From Tetrahymena thermophila SB210 (lineage: Eukaryota; Ciliophora; Oligohymenophorea; Hymenostomatida; Tetrahymenidae), in assembly GCF_000189635.1 (NCBI RefSeq), contig NW_002476243.1, positions 15,625 through 79,624 of the forward strand: a stretch of DNA of 64,000 nt, written 5' to 3'. Numbering within the stretch: the stretch's first letter is position 1; every line of letters starts with the position of its first letter. Below are positions 49,901 through 64,000 of this stretch, piece by piece. The notes below the pieces were generated by a model. The model ran no database searches. It saw nothing but the letters and a program-made list of their open reading frames with translations, and was not told where the DNA came from. A program made the position numbers and the translations under genes.

Positions 49901-50509
49901 ATTAAATTAATATTTTATAATAAAAGCAAAATTTGATAATAAAAAAATGATTAAAATTAAGAAAGATAGTAATAATAAATAAAAAACCCAATTACAAAAA
50001 TAAAGAAAAATAAATCAAATCAAATAAAATGCAAATAAACAAATAAAAAGTGTTATATTTTTTTGAAAATTCATTTTTATAACCAAAAATATTTCATAAT
50101 CCAAAATAAATAAACTATTTTTACTTAAGATTAAGAGTCAAATTTGAGAGATTAGTGCAATTTGCTAAAGCAGGACCTAAAAATATTGCACCAATTGCAT
50201 TAATTTAACTTTTAAATATTGTACAAAAAATAAAAAACGTTAGTTAGAAGGAAAAAATAAAGAAAAAATAATAATAAATGAGAATTGCTAGTAATTAATA
50301 AATCGTAAGTTAAGTATTTAGAAAGTATTAATAATAATAATAATATTTTTTAATTAAATATACTAAAGATCAATATGGAGAGCATTATGAGACTAAAGTG
50401 AAGAGTTTAAAAACTTTTTATATTATTAAAAATAAATTTATAGATTATTGATAAAAAAATAAATAATTACTTTATCTAAATTATTGTAAATTTTAATCTA
50501 TTATATCAT
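43990..50509 (-). CDS. LRR-array gene M (17 repeats, 568 aa)
   Basis: Exons, right to left: 50471-50509 (ATG), 50364-50413, LRR exons 50125-50208 (84 nt), 49759-49848, 49420-49509, 49048-49137, 48704-48793, 48196-48285, 47835-47924, 47564-47653, 47352-47441, 46999-47088, 46720-46809, 46353-46442, 45783-45872, 45428-45517, 45051-45140, 44683-44772 and 44313-44402, terminal 43990-44083. I read every exon: none contains TGA, all are phase 2, and the total of 1707 nt is in frame. Start M-I-Q-Q-I-K; tail C-L-K-S-K-R-L-V-L-F-Q-I-D-F-I. In part of the array, repeats with G-D-E-G-A alternate with repeats carrying G-A-(I/N)-G-A, suggesting growth by two-exon units. The intron before 48285 contains a 131-bp palindrome, and that between 46353 and 45872 a 224-bp insertion; neither touches an exon. 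Confidence 0.88.
45902..46138. mobile_element. 224-bp intron insertion with 13-bp direct repeats
   Basis: ATTAATCAGTTGA occurs at 45902-45914 and 46126-46138. Sister introns continue from the first copy directly into the sequence after the second. The inserted DNA is richer in G and C than the intron and shows no clear coding sequence or terminal inverted repeats. The direct repeats suggest a target-site duplication or an earlier duplication of flanking sequence. Confidence 0.5.
48446..48576. mobile_element. 131-bp near-perfect palindrome in an intron
   Basis: The arms start TAATAGATATTGG and end CCAATATCTATTA and run to a loop-less centre GTATTTATAAATAC. Over about 65 bp per arm I count only about five differences, most of them transitions that leave G-U pairs in one RNA strand. 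No coding. It has the form of a MITE or foldback element, and its transcript would make a long hairpin. No other copy in this window. Confidence 0.75.
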
Positions 50510-50886
50510 TTATTTTTTTTTTTCAAAAATATTTAATTGAAATTTAATTAATTATAAATGGATAAAAACAATACATAAATTATGTGAATTTATAAATTTG
50601 CTTTTAGTAAGAGATATCACAAAAAAGTAAGTTTAAAATTCATTATTTAATATATAATACCACATTTCAAAATTTGTACTTAAAATTAAAAAAGGAAATA
50701 CAGATATGTATGTATTATTAAAAATTAAAAATTTTAAAACAAAAACTTATTAATTTTTGAATCGACTATATTTATATATATTTAGATATAAAATATACTT
50801 AATAAAATTATAAATCATATTTTATTTTTAATTTTAGTTTAAAAAAATATTTGTTTGTTTAATCCAAAGTTCCTTCCTTCATTTAT
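50510..50886. other. Spacer between ABC paralog 3 and gene M
   Basis: 3' flank of the transporter and promoter of gene M, including the conserved block at 50588-50620. No exon. Confidence 0.55.
50588..50620 (-). promoter_or_regulatory. Conserved upstream block of gene M
   Basis: Minus-strand GATATCTCTT, two bases, TAAAAG, then AAATTTATAAATT, matching the block upstream of gene L (43581-43612) at most positions. About 80-110 bp before the ATG. Confidence 0.45.
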
Positions 50887-53800
50887 TCATTTTGGGTGAT
50901 TTTTTAAAAGCCTATTGAAGAAACCGCCTTCTATCTTTCTTAGCTCATTAACATGACCACATTCAACTATTTTTCCTTTCTCAAGAACAGCTACTCTATC
51001 AAATAATTCAATGTTTTCTAATCTGTGTGTAATGACTATTAAAGTTCTGTTTTCTGCAAATTTAAATATTTATTAGTGCAACTCAGCATCAGTTTTAGGA
51101 TCCATGTTTGAAGTAGCTTCGTCTAGACATACGATTTCTGTTTCTCTTAATATAATTCTTAAGAAATTAACTACTTACTTTTCTCCATTAGATAAATTCT
51201 ATCCTCCATCTTCTATTTCAAAATCTAAATTGTCTTCATCCTTCTTTTCTTCTTCTTGATTTTATTTAGGAATATTTATTACAGCCTACTATTCATTACT
51301 TTGCTCATTGTTTTCCTGTTTATTTTCATTCTTTTTATTACTTTCTCTAATTTTCAAGTTTGTTTCATTTATTTTTTGTTGCATTATCTGACGAGGAATT
51401 TTACCTTCAGGATCTAAGTTGTCTTTCAAACTTGCATTGTAAAGGAAACCAAACTAGGGAATAATAGACATTTTTGATCTGAGATCTCTAAGACTATAAG
51501 ATTTTATATTCTTTCCATAGACATAGATACTGCCATGCTGAATTGGATACATGCCAAAGAGAGTATTTAATATAGAAGTTTTACCAGAGCCAGTTCTTCC
51601 ACAGAATGCTATTTTTTCTCCTTTTCTAATTTTAAGGCAAACATCCTTCAATGCAAACTAAACTTCAGTAGATTCTTTAGAAATATCTGTGTTTTCTTTA
51701 ATTTCATCATAAGTGATAAAAACATTCTCAAACTCAATTGCAATCTCTTTATCTCTTTTCTTGTGAGATTCCTCATCTTACTAGATACTTTCTTCAGGTA
51801 GTTCTATTTTATCGAGATCCTCTTAGTCGTTATTGAAATATTATCTGAGACGTTCGACTGAAACCATGTTTTGCTCAACATTACAGAAAAATTGAATAAG
51901 ATCAGTGAATTAGGAAGATAGTAGCATAGAATAAGTAAGGCACATTGATATTGAGATGTAATCAAAATCAAAATTGAATCCTACCAATACCATACTGGTA
52001 ACTGCAACACATACGAATAAGAAATTGCTGACAAAAAGCAATCTGATAGACATCCAAATTTGAATAGCTTCAGTAATAAGGAAGGTATTTACACTGTCAT
52101 TTAATTTTTCCATATATTCTTTCAAAACAAGTCTTTCTCTATCAAAAGATCTTATCAATATCACTCCTTTGCATGCTTCTCCTAAATTTGTTAACAGTCT
52201 GCCAGAATTGACTGAATTTAGTCTTTTAATTTCTCTGTTTGAAAGTCTAAAAAGCTTCTAAATAAAGTAAACGATGAAAATTGAGATTATGATAAAAACA
52301 ATCAGCCATGGAAGCTAAATCAGAATACCAATAGGATAACTTTTATAATTAAAAATAAATTAATTAAATTGGAAATCTCAATTAAAATTTAGCTTAAATT
52401 TGATAATTTTTTTAAAAATATTTCATTCTTAAAATATTTAAAGAAAAAAATAAATATTATTTACCCTATTGTATTAGTAAAGTACTTTAAAAATATTTGA
52501 CAACTCCAGGGCAGATTATCTTCGATGTTAAGAATATCATCTGAAAGTCTATTAACTATTCTACCAGGTGGGTTTTTATCAAAGAATAGCATTTTGCTGT
52601 AAATAAGGCTTTTATTAAGTCTACTGAACATCTATTAGGCGCTGCGTAAAGCACAAACATTATAGAAAAAGGCTCTAGCAACAGCCATTCCCAAATTCAA
52701 AAGGATAAAAAATAAATAAGTTTTAGTAAAAGTATGGAACATACTATTTATTTTTTCAAAGAAAGGACTTGAAGTTGAAACTTAATCTCTCAGCCAGAAA
52801 TCTGTAAGCATGGAAGCAGCCTACATCATAAGACTTGATAAAATAAAGATAATAAGAAAAGCTACACTCATCGATTTAATGTAAGTTGAGAACGTCTCTG
52901 CTTTAATACTTCCTTTTTCTCTTTCTTCTTCTTACTATTTCTTAGTGTCTTCTTCTTCATCAACTATTTTCTAATAAAATAATAAAAAAATATCTTAAAA
53001 TTTGTTTAAATTTTTGCTATTTTTGTTTTTTTGTTTGTTTTAAATTTTATCATTTTATTTAAAAGCAAATAAATAAATGAATTACTTAATTCTTGCTGCT
53101 CTATTTTTTTCTGATAATTGTGTCTTCTTCAATTTGGCTTGATTTAGATTTTTAGAGAGATCTTTTTTATATTCCAACAGCCTGTATTTCTTCAATTTCA
53201 TTATTTTTATCATCATCATCTTCTTTATCTAATTACTCATCTGACCCAAGATTCATTTCGAGTTTTTATTTTTATCTTTTAGCTTCTTCTTCCTCTTGTT
53301 CTTTGCTTAAACCACTTTTAATAAAATCTTCTATTTCCTATTAGTCATACACTAGAGAACCTTTTTAGAGATAGAAAATTTTATTGATATAGTCTCTCTT
53401 AGAAAATATGCTGAAGTGACTCGTTACAAGCAGAACTGTTTTCTTGTATTTTTTTACTAATACATCTACAATAACTGATTAGTAAACTTTTTCTGCGACA
53501 TGAGCATCCAAGCTACTAAAGATATCATCAAATAAATATATCTCGCAGTTTTAATAAAGAGCTCTGCAAATCGCAATTCTTTGTCTTTAACCTCCACTTA
53601 AGTTACCACCACCAGGTCCTACAACTTTTTCATCCTTCTTCTAAAAGGTGCTGAAGTCTACTTTTAAATCGCAAGACTCAATGCATTCATTATACCAAAA
53701 AGGATCATATTCCTTACCAAACAAAATATTTTCCTTGATTGTCTTATTTTGCAACCAATGGTTCTGAGAAACGTATCCTATTCTACCATTGACAATAATC

Positions 53801-55815
53801 TTTTTCTCATAATTTGTCAATCTTTCTTATAAATGAGAATTGTCTATATTTGAAGCAATCAGCGATTCTTATGAATCCATTGAACTTATATCAAGCTCAT
53901 TCAAAATAGCATGCAAAAGAGCTGATTTTCCAGATCCTATTTCAATTTTTAATATTAATTAATCAATTTTTTCTAATTTTAAAAAATTATTTTACCTATT
54001 TTTCCAATGATAATAGCTAGATCACCTTTTTTGACAGTTAAATCTAAAACTTTTAATTAGAATTTATTGTTGTTGGCAGTTTCTGAGCTACTTTCTCCTT
54101 CTTGATTAGCAAGTAGAGGATCTTAAATCGTATTTCCCTTTTTTTTTTGTGACTTCTCCTTTTTCTTCTTTTGCTCCTCTTCTTTCTTTTATTTGCTGCT
54201 TTTTTTAGTAGGCCAGTCAAACTTCATTTTCCTAATTGATATTGCTAATTAATTAACATTGTTTTGTGCTTCGCTATTTTCTTAAAAGCTTTCTAATAAG
54301 CTGTTTGGGCTAGTAGTATTTGTCGCTCTTTAATTTAATTCCAGATCCAAGTTAACAACTTTATTTTAACCAAAAATAAAATTTTATTTATTTATATTTT
54401 ATATTTGAATTATCTACCATTATTATGATCGATCTCCTTCTCATTCAAAAAGTTCTTAATTCTCCTGTAAGAAACTCTGGCCTTCACCAAATAACCTAGA
54501 GTCCAAGGGAGTATTCCTATAGGTACCGTTAATAAGTTAAACAAAGCTATCATGGTAAATACATTAGAATCTTTTAAATCATGACCATCATCAACGAAGC
54601 TTACTAAAAAGAAGAACAATAATAAAGAACTCACACAACTCCAAAAAATACTGAGAACTCCATCTAGTATTCTGGTTTTTATCATAATACCCATTTCTTG
54701 AGAACGAATTTTTTCTATTTTCTCCTTAAATATCTCCTCCCAACATAAGTACTTAATGCTTTTCATTCCATCGATGACATCTTTGCTCAAGGAGACTCTC
54801 TCATCTTTCTTCTTATACAGTTTTGAGTAGAAAATCTAATAAAATAATAAGATAAAAATCATTCCTTTTATTCAAATAAGAAGAGTAATAAAATTATTAC
54901 ACGCATTAATTGAGTGATGATAATGTTGAAGAAAAAAGAACCTAGTAAAATATACAAACCATTGTATATAGATGATCCAATTCTGTAATAAATCAAGAGT
55001 AAAACAATGCTCATAGTAATTATGCTTTAGATTGTCTGAACAAAAGCCCAAAATATGTATTATTGCTAGTCAACATCCACTGTCATAATATTATTTGCAT
55101 CAGGGTTAGAGTCGCTGCTACTTCCTCCTGAACCACCATCGTTGCTGGAACTGGCTGACATTACTTATGTCCTTAATGACTTGCTAAAAACTAAATATTG
55201 TAGTGTTGCATAAGCATTCGCTTACCATTTAGTTTAATACCATGAATATCTTGAGTAAAATATATTTTTTAGAATATATCCAACTGAGATGGCTAGCAGC
55301 AGAAGACATACTTCAGTCTTTTGTTCACTTTCTCCATTGTAATCCTTAAGAATGTCTGTAATCTTGTCCATAATAAAAACACAACCACAACTTAAAAGAG
55401 ATTATGAAATGGAATAAAAGAGACCAATTAGAAGATTCTTGCAAGTCATGTTAAAGTAAATCGATCTCAAATTAAAGTTGTTTGGACCAAATTCCTTGGG
55501 ATTTCTGCTCTTGAATTCTTCGAGCTTCTCTATCAACAGTCTTACTTAAGTAGACTTTGTAATGAATTCTTTGATGTCTTCATTCTAAATTTATTTCTCC
55601 TGATCCTGCAGTTCCTTGGTGCGCTTAAATAGTTTAGTGAGAGCAGTGAACATAAAGTTATGCTCTCTGGCTTTGACTTCTGCGTTAGGAAGAACCTCCT
55701 TGCAGAAGATATCTCTTTACTTTTTTGTAGGCTCAAGAGAAATAATGTTATGATTAAGAACCTATTTGTCTATATCTACTCCCTCTTTTTTAACTTCTCT
55801 ATTCAAATAATTCAT
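50887..55815 (-). CDS. ABCC-type ABC transporter, paralog 3 (1501 aa)
   Basis: Exons, right to left: 54901-55815, 54418-54835, 53996-54358, 53086-53936, 52465-52970, 50887-52339; total 4506 nt. Motifs as in paralog 2: NBD1 with the intron-split Walker A (about residues 561-568), L-S-G-G-Q-R-Q-R and L-F-D-D; NBD2 with G-R-T-G-S-G-K-T (about 1263), L-S-N-G-E-K-Q and canonical L-D-E-A-T. Membrane helices lie in exons 1-2 and 5-6. Sequence, exon lengths and several hundred bases of upstream flank match paralog 2, so the two arose by a block duplication now separated by the LRR genes K, L and M. A Ser/Gly-rich insertion at about residues 235-245 (S-S-S-N-D-G-G-S-G-G-S) differs from paralog 2. Substrate unknown. 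Confidence 0.93.
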
Positions 55816-57356
55816 TCTACTAAGACTTTAATTGATTGAATATGTTTAAAGTTTTTCTATATATTTTTAATATAATTAAATTAATAAAAAGAAGACAGCT
55901 AGCTATTTAAATGATATATTTAAACTCATTCAACTCTACAAACAATTCAGTAATAGTTAATCATTTTTTTGAATTTATTTCTATCAAATAATTTACATTT
56001 TCAATTATTATGTAATCGATATATTTTTTAAAAAAACTTAAAAAATGTTTTTGAGTCTCTATAAATTCCTTTAAAAACTGAAAAAGTTAAAAAATAGAAG
56101 AAAAAGAAAATTCTTAGTTTGACTAAAGAAAGGTATAGATGAGCCTTAGCTTACTAGCCTGTTTACAAACGGATCATAATATCAATTATTAATTTATTTA
56201 CATTATAATAAAATTTTTTGAGCGTTTATTAACTCTAATTTTATTTGCAATAACTTTTAAATTAATTTATTTCTAGATAGATCTTAAATACACATTCGAG
56301 CATAATTTTTTGTATAAATGTCATAAAAATAAACAATAAAAAAAATATTTAAAGCAGTAATAAATATGCCAAAATTGTGACCAAACTTTGCTTTTATCTA
56401 AATATTGCATTATCAGATATGTTAAAGATATGATTATGTGCTTTGGAATTTATTAGTAGTTAAATTGTTGCTATCAAATAATTACTTCTAAATGTTCCAG
56501 ATTTTTGCTTAGATTAATTTCTGGAATTATTCTTTTTGAGAGATGCACATAAAATTGAGAAAAAAATAGTAATCAAATTTATTTATCAAAAACTCCTTTA
56601 ATTATTTGCTACTATGAAAATTTAAATAGACACCTAAAAATTTTTGGGTTTCTTTTGATAAATTAATTAATTTATTTATTGGATTTTTTATTTTCTTTTA
56701 ATTTACAATCATAATTCATCAAGTTTGTTTTGTCTTAATTTTAAAAACTTTCATGGACTAATTTTGTTTGCTTAAAATTAAAGAAATATTAATTTTTTTA
56801 TTTAAATTAATAAAGGATTTTTATATTTTATGTTGTTTGTTTTCTTATTATTATTTAAATTAATATTTTTTTATTATTAATCAAAAATAACAATTTAATC
56901 TTTTAATTAAAATAAATTATTTTCTTTGAATTTTTATATTTAATTAATTATTTTTTTCATAAATTTATTTTTCTTCTCTAAAAAAATGAAATAATAAAGA
57001 ATATAATATGATATATTAAAAGAAGTAATTCGTTTTTTTAATTTACTAAATGTTTATTTGTTTATTCATTTAAAAAGTTTACAATCTCTTCTTTTGTAAA
57101 TCATATTGATCTGAAAAGTAAATTAACAAAATATTTTTATTTATATTTATTGTTTTTCTTTTTAATTTTATAAAAATTAATTATATTTTTGAATAAAAAA
57201 CAAAATTAATTGATATATTTTACATTTTAAATTATATTTATTGTTTTTAAATGCACTTTTCAAAATCAGACTTAGCTTTAAAGCTTGTTATACTCTTTTT
57301 GATGCTTTTTTCTAATAATTAAAGTCTATTATTAGCTATTAATTAATTTTTAATAG
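55816..57356. other. 1.5-kb intergenic region upstream of ABC paralog 3
   Basis: The first 0.8 kb is diverged but alignable in patches with the region upstream of paralog 2. No exon recognised. A long TGA-free minus-strand frame exists at about 55990-56560, but its translation does not match the sister region and I do not call it. From about 56800 on it is nearly pure A/T. Confidence 0.5.
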
Positions 57357-57446
57357 ATATAATTTAATTGAGGATTATATCATAAATGGCTTAGGTTCAT
57401 CAATAGCAAAACTTTAAAATCTTTCAAATTTGATTATCGATCTTTG
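57357..57446 (+). pseudogene. Orphan LRR exon
   Basis: A single 90-nt phase-2 LRR exon with a good acceptor (TTTTTAATAG) and donor (GTAAAAAT), no TGA, encoding N-L-I-E-D-Y ... L-G-S-S-I-A-K-L-Q-N-L-S-N-L. No second LRR exon, start exon or K-R-L-V terminal exon lies within about 1 kb either side. Probably the last trace of a lost array. Confidence 0.65.
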
Positions 57447-57702
57447 GTAAAAATTCAATATTTGCTATTTATTTTGATATAGATAGCTCTTTATAAATTA
57501 AAAATACAATTTTCTTAGATTAATATTTCTAATGATTAATTTTGCAATAATAATTCCTTGTTATAAAGACATTAAAATATTATCATTAAAACTATTTAAT
57601 TTAGTGTATCACCTAAATATTAATAGTATTTAAGTGAATTAATTAAATAAGATATTTTTTTTTAATTTAATTTTTCATATTCATTTGCTTTAGTTTTAAA
57701 TT

Positions 57703-58168
57703 ATGAATACATTTTTAAATGCATATAAACATACTATTTTTTCCTATAAAATAAGAAAAGAATATAATCTTAAAAAACCAATCAGATTTATCAGAAAATA
57801 TTTGAACCCAAAACAAATTAATTCATTGGTATGTATAATTAATTTTTTTGTTTGCAAATTAGCCTAATTTTTCTTACTGAATTTAATTAACTTAATTCTT
57901 TTATATAACTTTTATTTCTGATCAGATTGTCAATTTTTGATTAGAATCTTTTTAAAGAAGGAAAAAAAATAAGTCCAAATGTAATATTTATAGTAGGGAG
58001 GAGACTGAGAAAAATGCTAATAATAAAATATGGAACTTCTCTTAAGAATTGAATAGTAATTTTGATAAACTAACCAAACAAGTCAAAACAAACTCCCTTT
58101 TAAACTCTGATTATAAATAAATTAAATAGTGCTTCATATTTAACAATATCAACTGCTTTTATGAATGA
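57703..58168 (+). CDS. Small basic two-exon protein, unknown (117 aa)
   Basis: Exons 57703-57832 and 57945-58168 (TGA 58166-58168); 354 nt in frame. The donor GTATAATT after T57832 and acceptor TGATTAG before 57945 are the only pair whose phases join both open frames. The N-terminal half is Lys/Arg/Tyr-rich (R-K-E-Y-N-L-K-K-P-I-R-F-I-R-K-Y-L), the C-terminal half Asn/Lys-rich. No signal peptide or membrane segment; no family recognised. It lies between the orphan LRR exon and the cysteine-rich gene. The intron is inferred. Confidence 0.5.
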
Positions 58169-58383
58169 ATAGACTAATCACTCAAATAGTTTTTATTTTA
58201 GATAGCCATTCTCTATCTAAACATTCATTTTAAAAACTCAAAAATTTATCATTTAATTAAATAATATAAAATTAATTGCATCCTTTTAAAAGTATCTTTC
58301 TCCTTTTTAAATTGAGGTTTTTTGCCTACAAATTAAATAAAGATTAATTAAAATAAAACAATAATAAAAAAATCTTCTCTAAA

Positions 58384-58851
58384 ATGAATAAATAATTCTG
58401 TAGTCTATCCATATTGGTTTTATTCACCCTAGTACTATCTGGTTTCTGCTTAAATGATAAAGTATATTAAACTGCAACTAAAGGTTTTTTCGAATGGTAG
58501 GCATGTATCATGTTAAAATTCCCGAATATGCCTTAATGTGATGAGATTAAAGATGACAATTCTGCTTTAATTACTTGCTACAATACATATTTTGCATTCT
58601 TGTATTATTATGGTTTTCCATCATTTTAATAAATCACTCCTGAATGTAAGGCTTTCTAAAATGATTTAGAAGGTACTATTCTATATAATAATTTTGCTAC
58701 AACTTATCCTGATTGCTTGAACAGTATCATGGACAAAATTAAATCCTTGTTCCCTTACTCTCCTTTCTTTTATGATAACATCTTACCCATTTTTTTAGAA
58801 TGTGGTGGCGTATCTGCTGAAGAAACAAAATAGATCAATAATTAAATATGA
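58384..58851 (+). CDS. Small secreted cysteine-rich protein (155 aa)
   Basis: Intronless frame from ATG 58384 to TGA 58849-58851. Residues 1-22 form a clear signal peptide (N-K-Q then a Leu/Val-rich core, ending S-G-F-C), so the protein should enter the secretory pathway. The mature part has six cysteines (about residues 41, 52, 65, 88, 111, 140), enough for three disulphides, many aromatic residues and C-G-G-V near the end. Codon use has noticeably more C-ending codons (TCC, ATC, TTC, GAC) than the neighbouring genes, which in AT-rich ciliates often marks higher expression. No family recognised; a lumenal, granule or secreted role is inference. Confidence 0.8.
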
Positions 58852-59463
58852 AAAAGAATTAAAATAATAATATTATTTATTATCTATTTTTTATTACTCA
58901 TTCATTATTATATATAATTTAAGTATTAAAATATTTTTTTTATAACAAGTTTTATAGCTTAAGCTCTTTATTATTTAAGTAAATTTATGAAAATTTGTTT
59001 GTTTAATTAAAAAAAACAATAGATTTGAATATAGAAATAAATTAAATATTTAGCTCTTAATTAAAATAATTCATTAGCAGATTTCATTCTAAAATCTTTA
59101 ATAAATATTGATATTTTTTAAATAAAGCTGTAATGTAATGTAATTTATAATTATTACTAATCCTGTAATTAAAATATCACGAACTGTGTAGGTACATATT
59201 TTTTAAATATCAAATAAGTGTTTTATATATTGGTGTCTTAATGTAAGAATTTTAACAGTATTATTTATTTAATTATCTGCAACATTATTTTTTATATAGA
59301 TATTAATAAAAATTAACAAATTAATAATTATTTTATTTTCTAAATTTCAAATTTATATTAATCAGAAAGAATGAAAAATAAATTAATAAAATTAATTTTT
59401 AAACTTAACTTTAATTTAAATAAAATGTTTTTATTAATCTGAATTAATTTTATAAAAATTGAT
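58852..59463. other. Spacer between convergent genes
   Basis: AT-rich 3' flanks of the cysteine-rich gene (+) and ABC paralog 4 (-). Nothing else seen. Confidence 0.6.
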
Positions 59464-63857
<4,394 letters not shown>

Positions 63858-64000
63858 CTTTTTTAAATTTAAAATATTAGTAAATTTTCCATTCAACTTA
63901 ATTATAAAAAATGGTTTTATTTATTTTGGATTAATCTTATAGAAATTAGCAATTTATTTATATTAATTTAGAATTATGGAAATATATTTTAAAAATTTAA

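Noticed and set aside
55990-56560. TGA-free minus-strand frame upstream of ABC paralog 3
   Set aside because: Low complexity, no convincing start, no similarity to the matching region of paralog 2.

Overview
This looks like a nuclear, most likely macronuclear, contig from an oligohymenophorean ciliate, Tetrahymena or a close relative. The DNA is extremely AT-rich. Every recognisable gene needs TAA and TAG read as glutamine with TGA as the only stop (translation table 6). Introns are short, AT-rich and GT..AG. No telomeric (CCCCAA)n tract, rRNA, tRNA or CRISPR was seen. Conceptual open frames that ignore the code are therefore nearly all uninformative, and the models below come from reading exons, splice phases and code-6 translation by eye.

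Layout. Roughly half of the window is leucine-rich-repeat (LRR) genes built from serial exons of almost exactly 90 nt. Each exon encodes one 30-residue ribonuclease-inhibitor-like repeat and has phase-2 introns on both sides. They lie at 1-10.1 kb (+; three tandem genes, the last two a roughly 4.4 kb duplication), 10.5-14.9 kb (-), 36.4-39.2 kb (+), 39.5-43.5 kb and 44.0-50.5 kb (both -), with remnants at 35.2-36.0 kb and 57.4 kb. Complete members share a 39-nt first exon starting ATG-AT(A/T), a 50-56 nt second exon, 10-17 LRR exons and a last exon carrying a K-x-K-R-L-V tail before TGA. In each reconstruction that has both ends (B in its two halves, D without its broken exon, K, L and M) the exons add up to a multiple of three, which independently supports the models.

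Four paralogous ABCC-type ABC transporters (18.4-23.5, 29.2-34.2, 50.9-55.8 and 59.5->63.9 kb, all minus strand) share a six-exon structure, including an intron inside the Walker A motif of NBD1. A UDP-sugar pyrophosphorylase (25.1-27.4 kb), an intronless 817-codon gene that may be a pseudokinase relative of the LRR family (15.6-18.0 kb), a small two-exon gene (57.7 kb) and a small secreted cysteine-rich protein (58.4 kb) fill the rest.

How it fits together. I see no operon-like logic. The window reads as a duplication-rich accessory region in which whole genes, multi-kilobase blocks and single exons have been duplicated. Because the LRR exons are symmetric in phase, they can be added, lost or skipped without breaking the frame. 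Broken exons (2.9 kb, 12.8 kb), a start-less gene copy (6.4 kb), foldback insertions and conserved spacer hairpins are the most interesting items.
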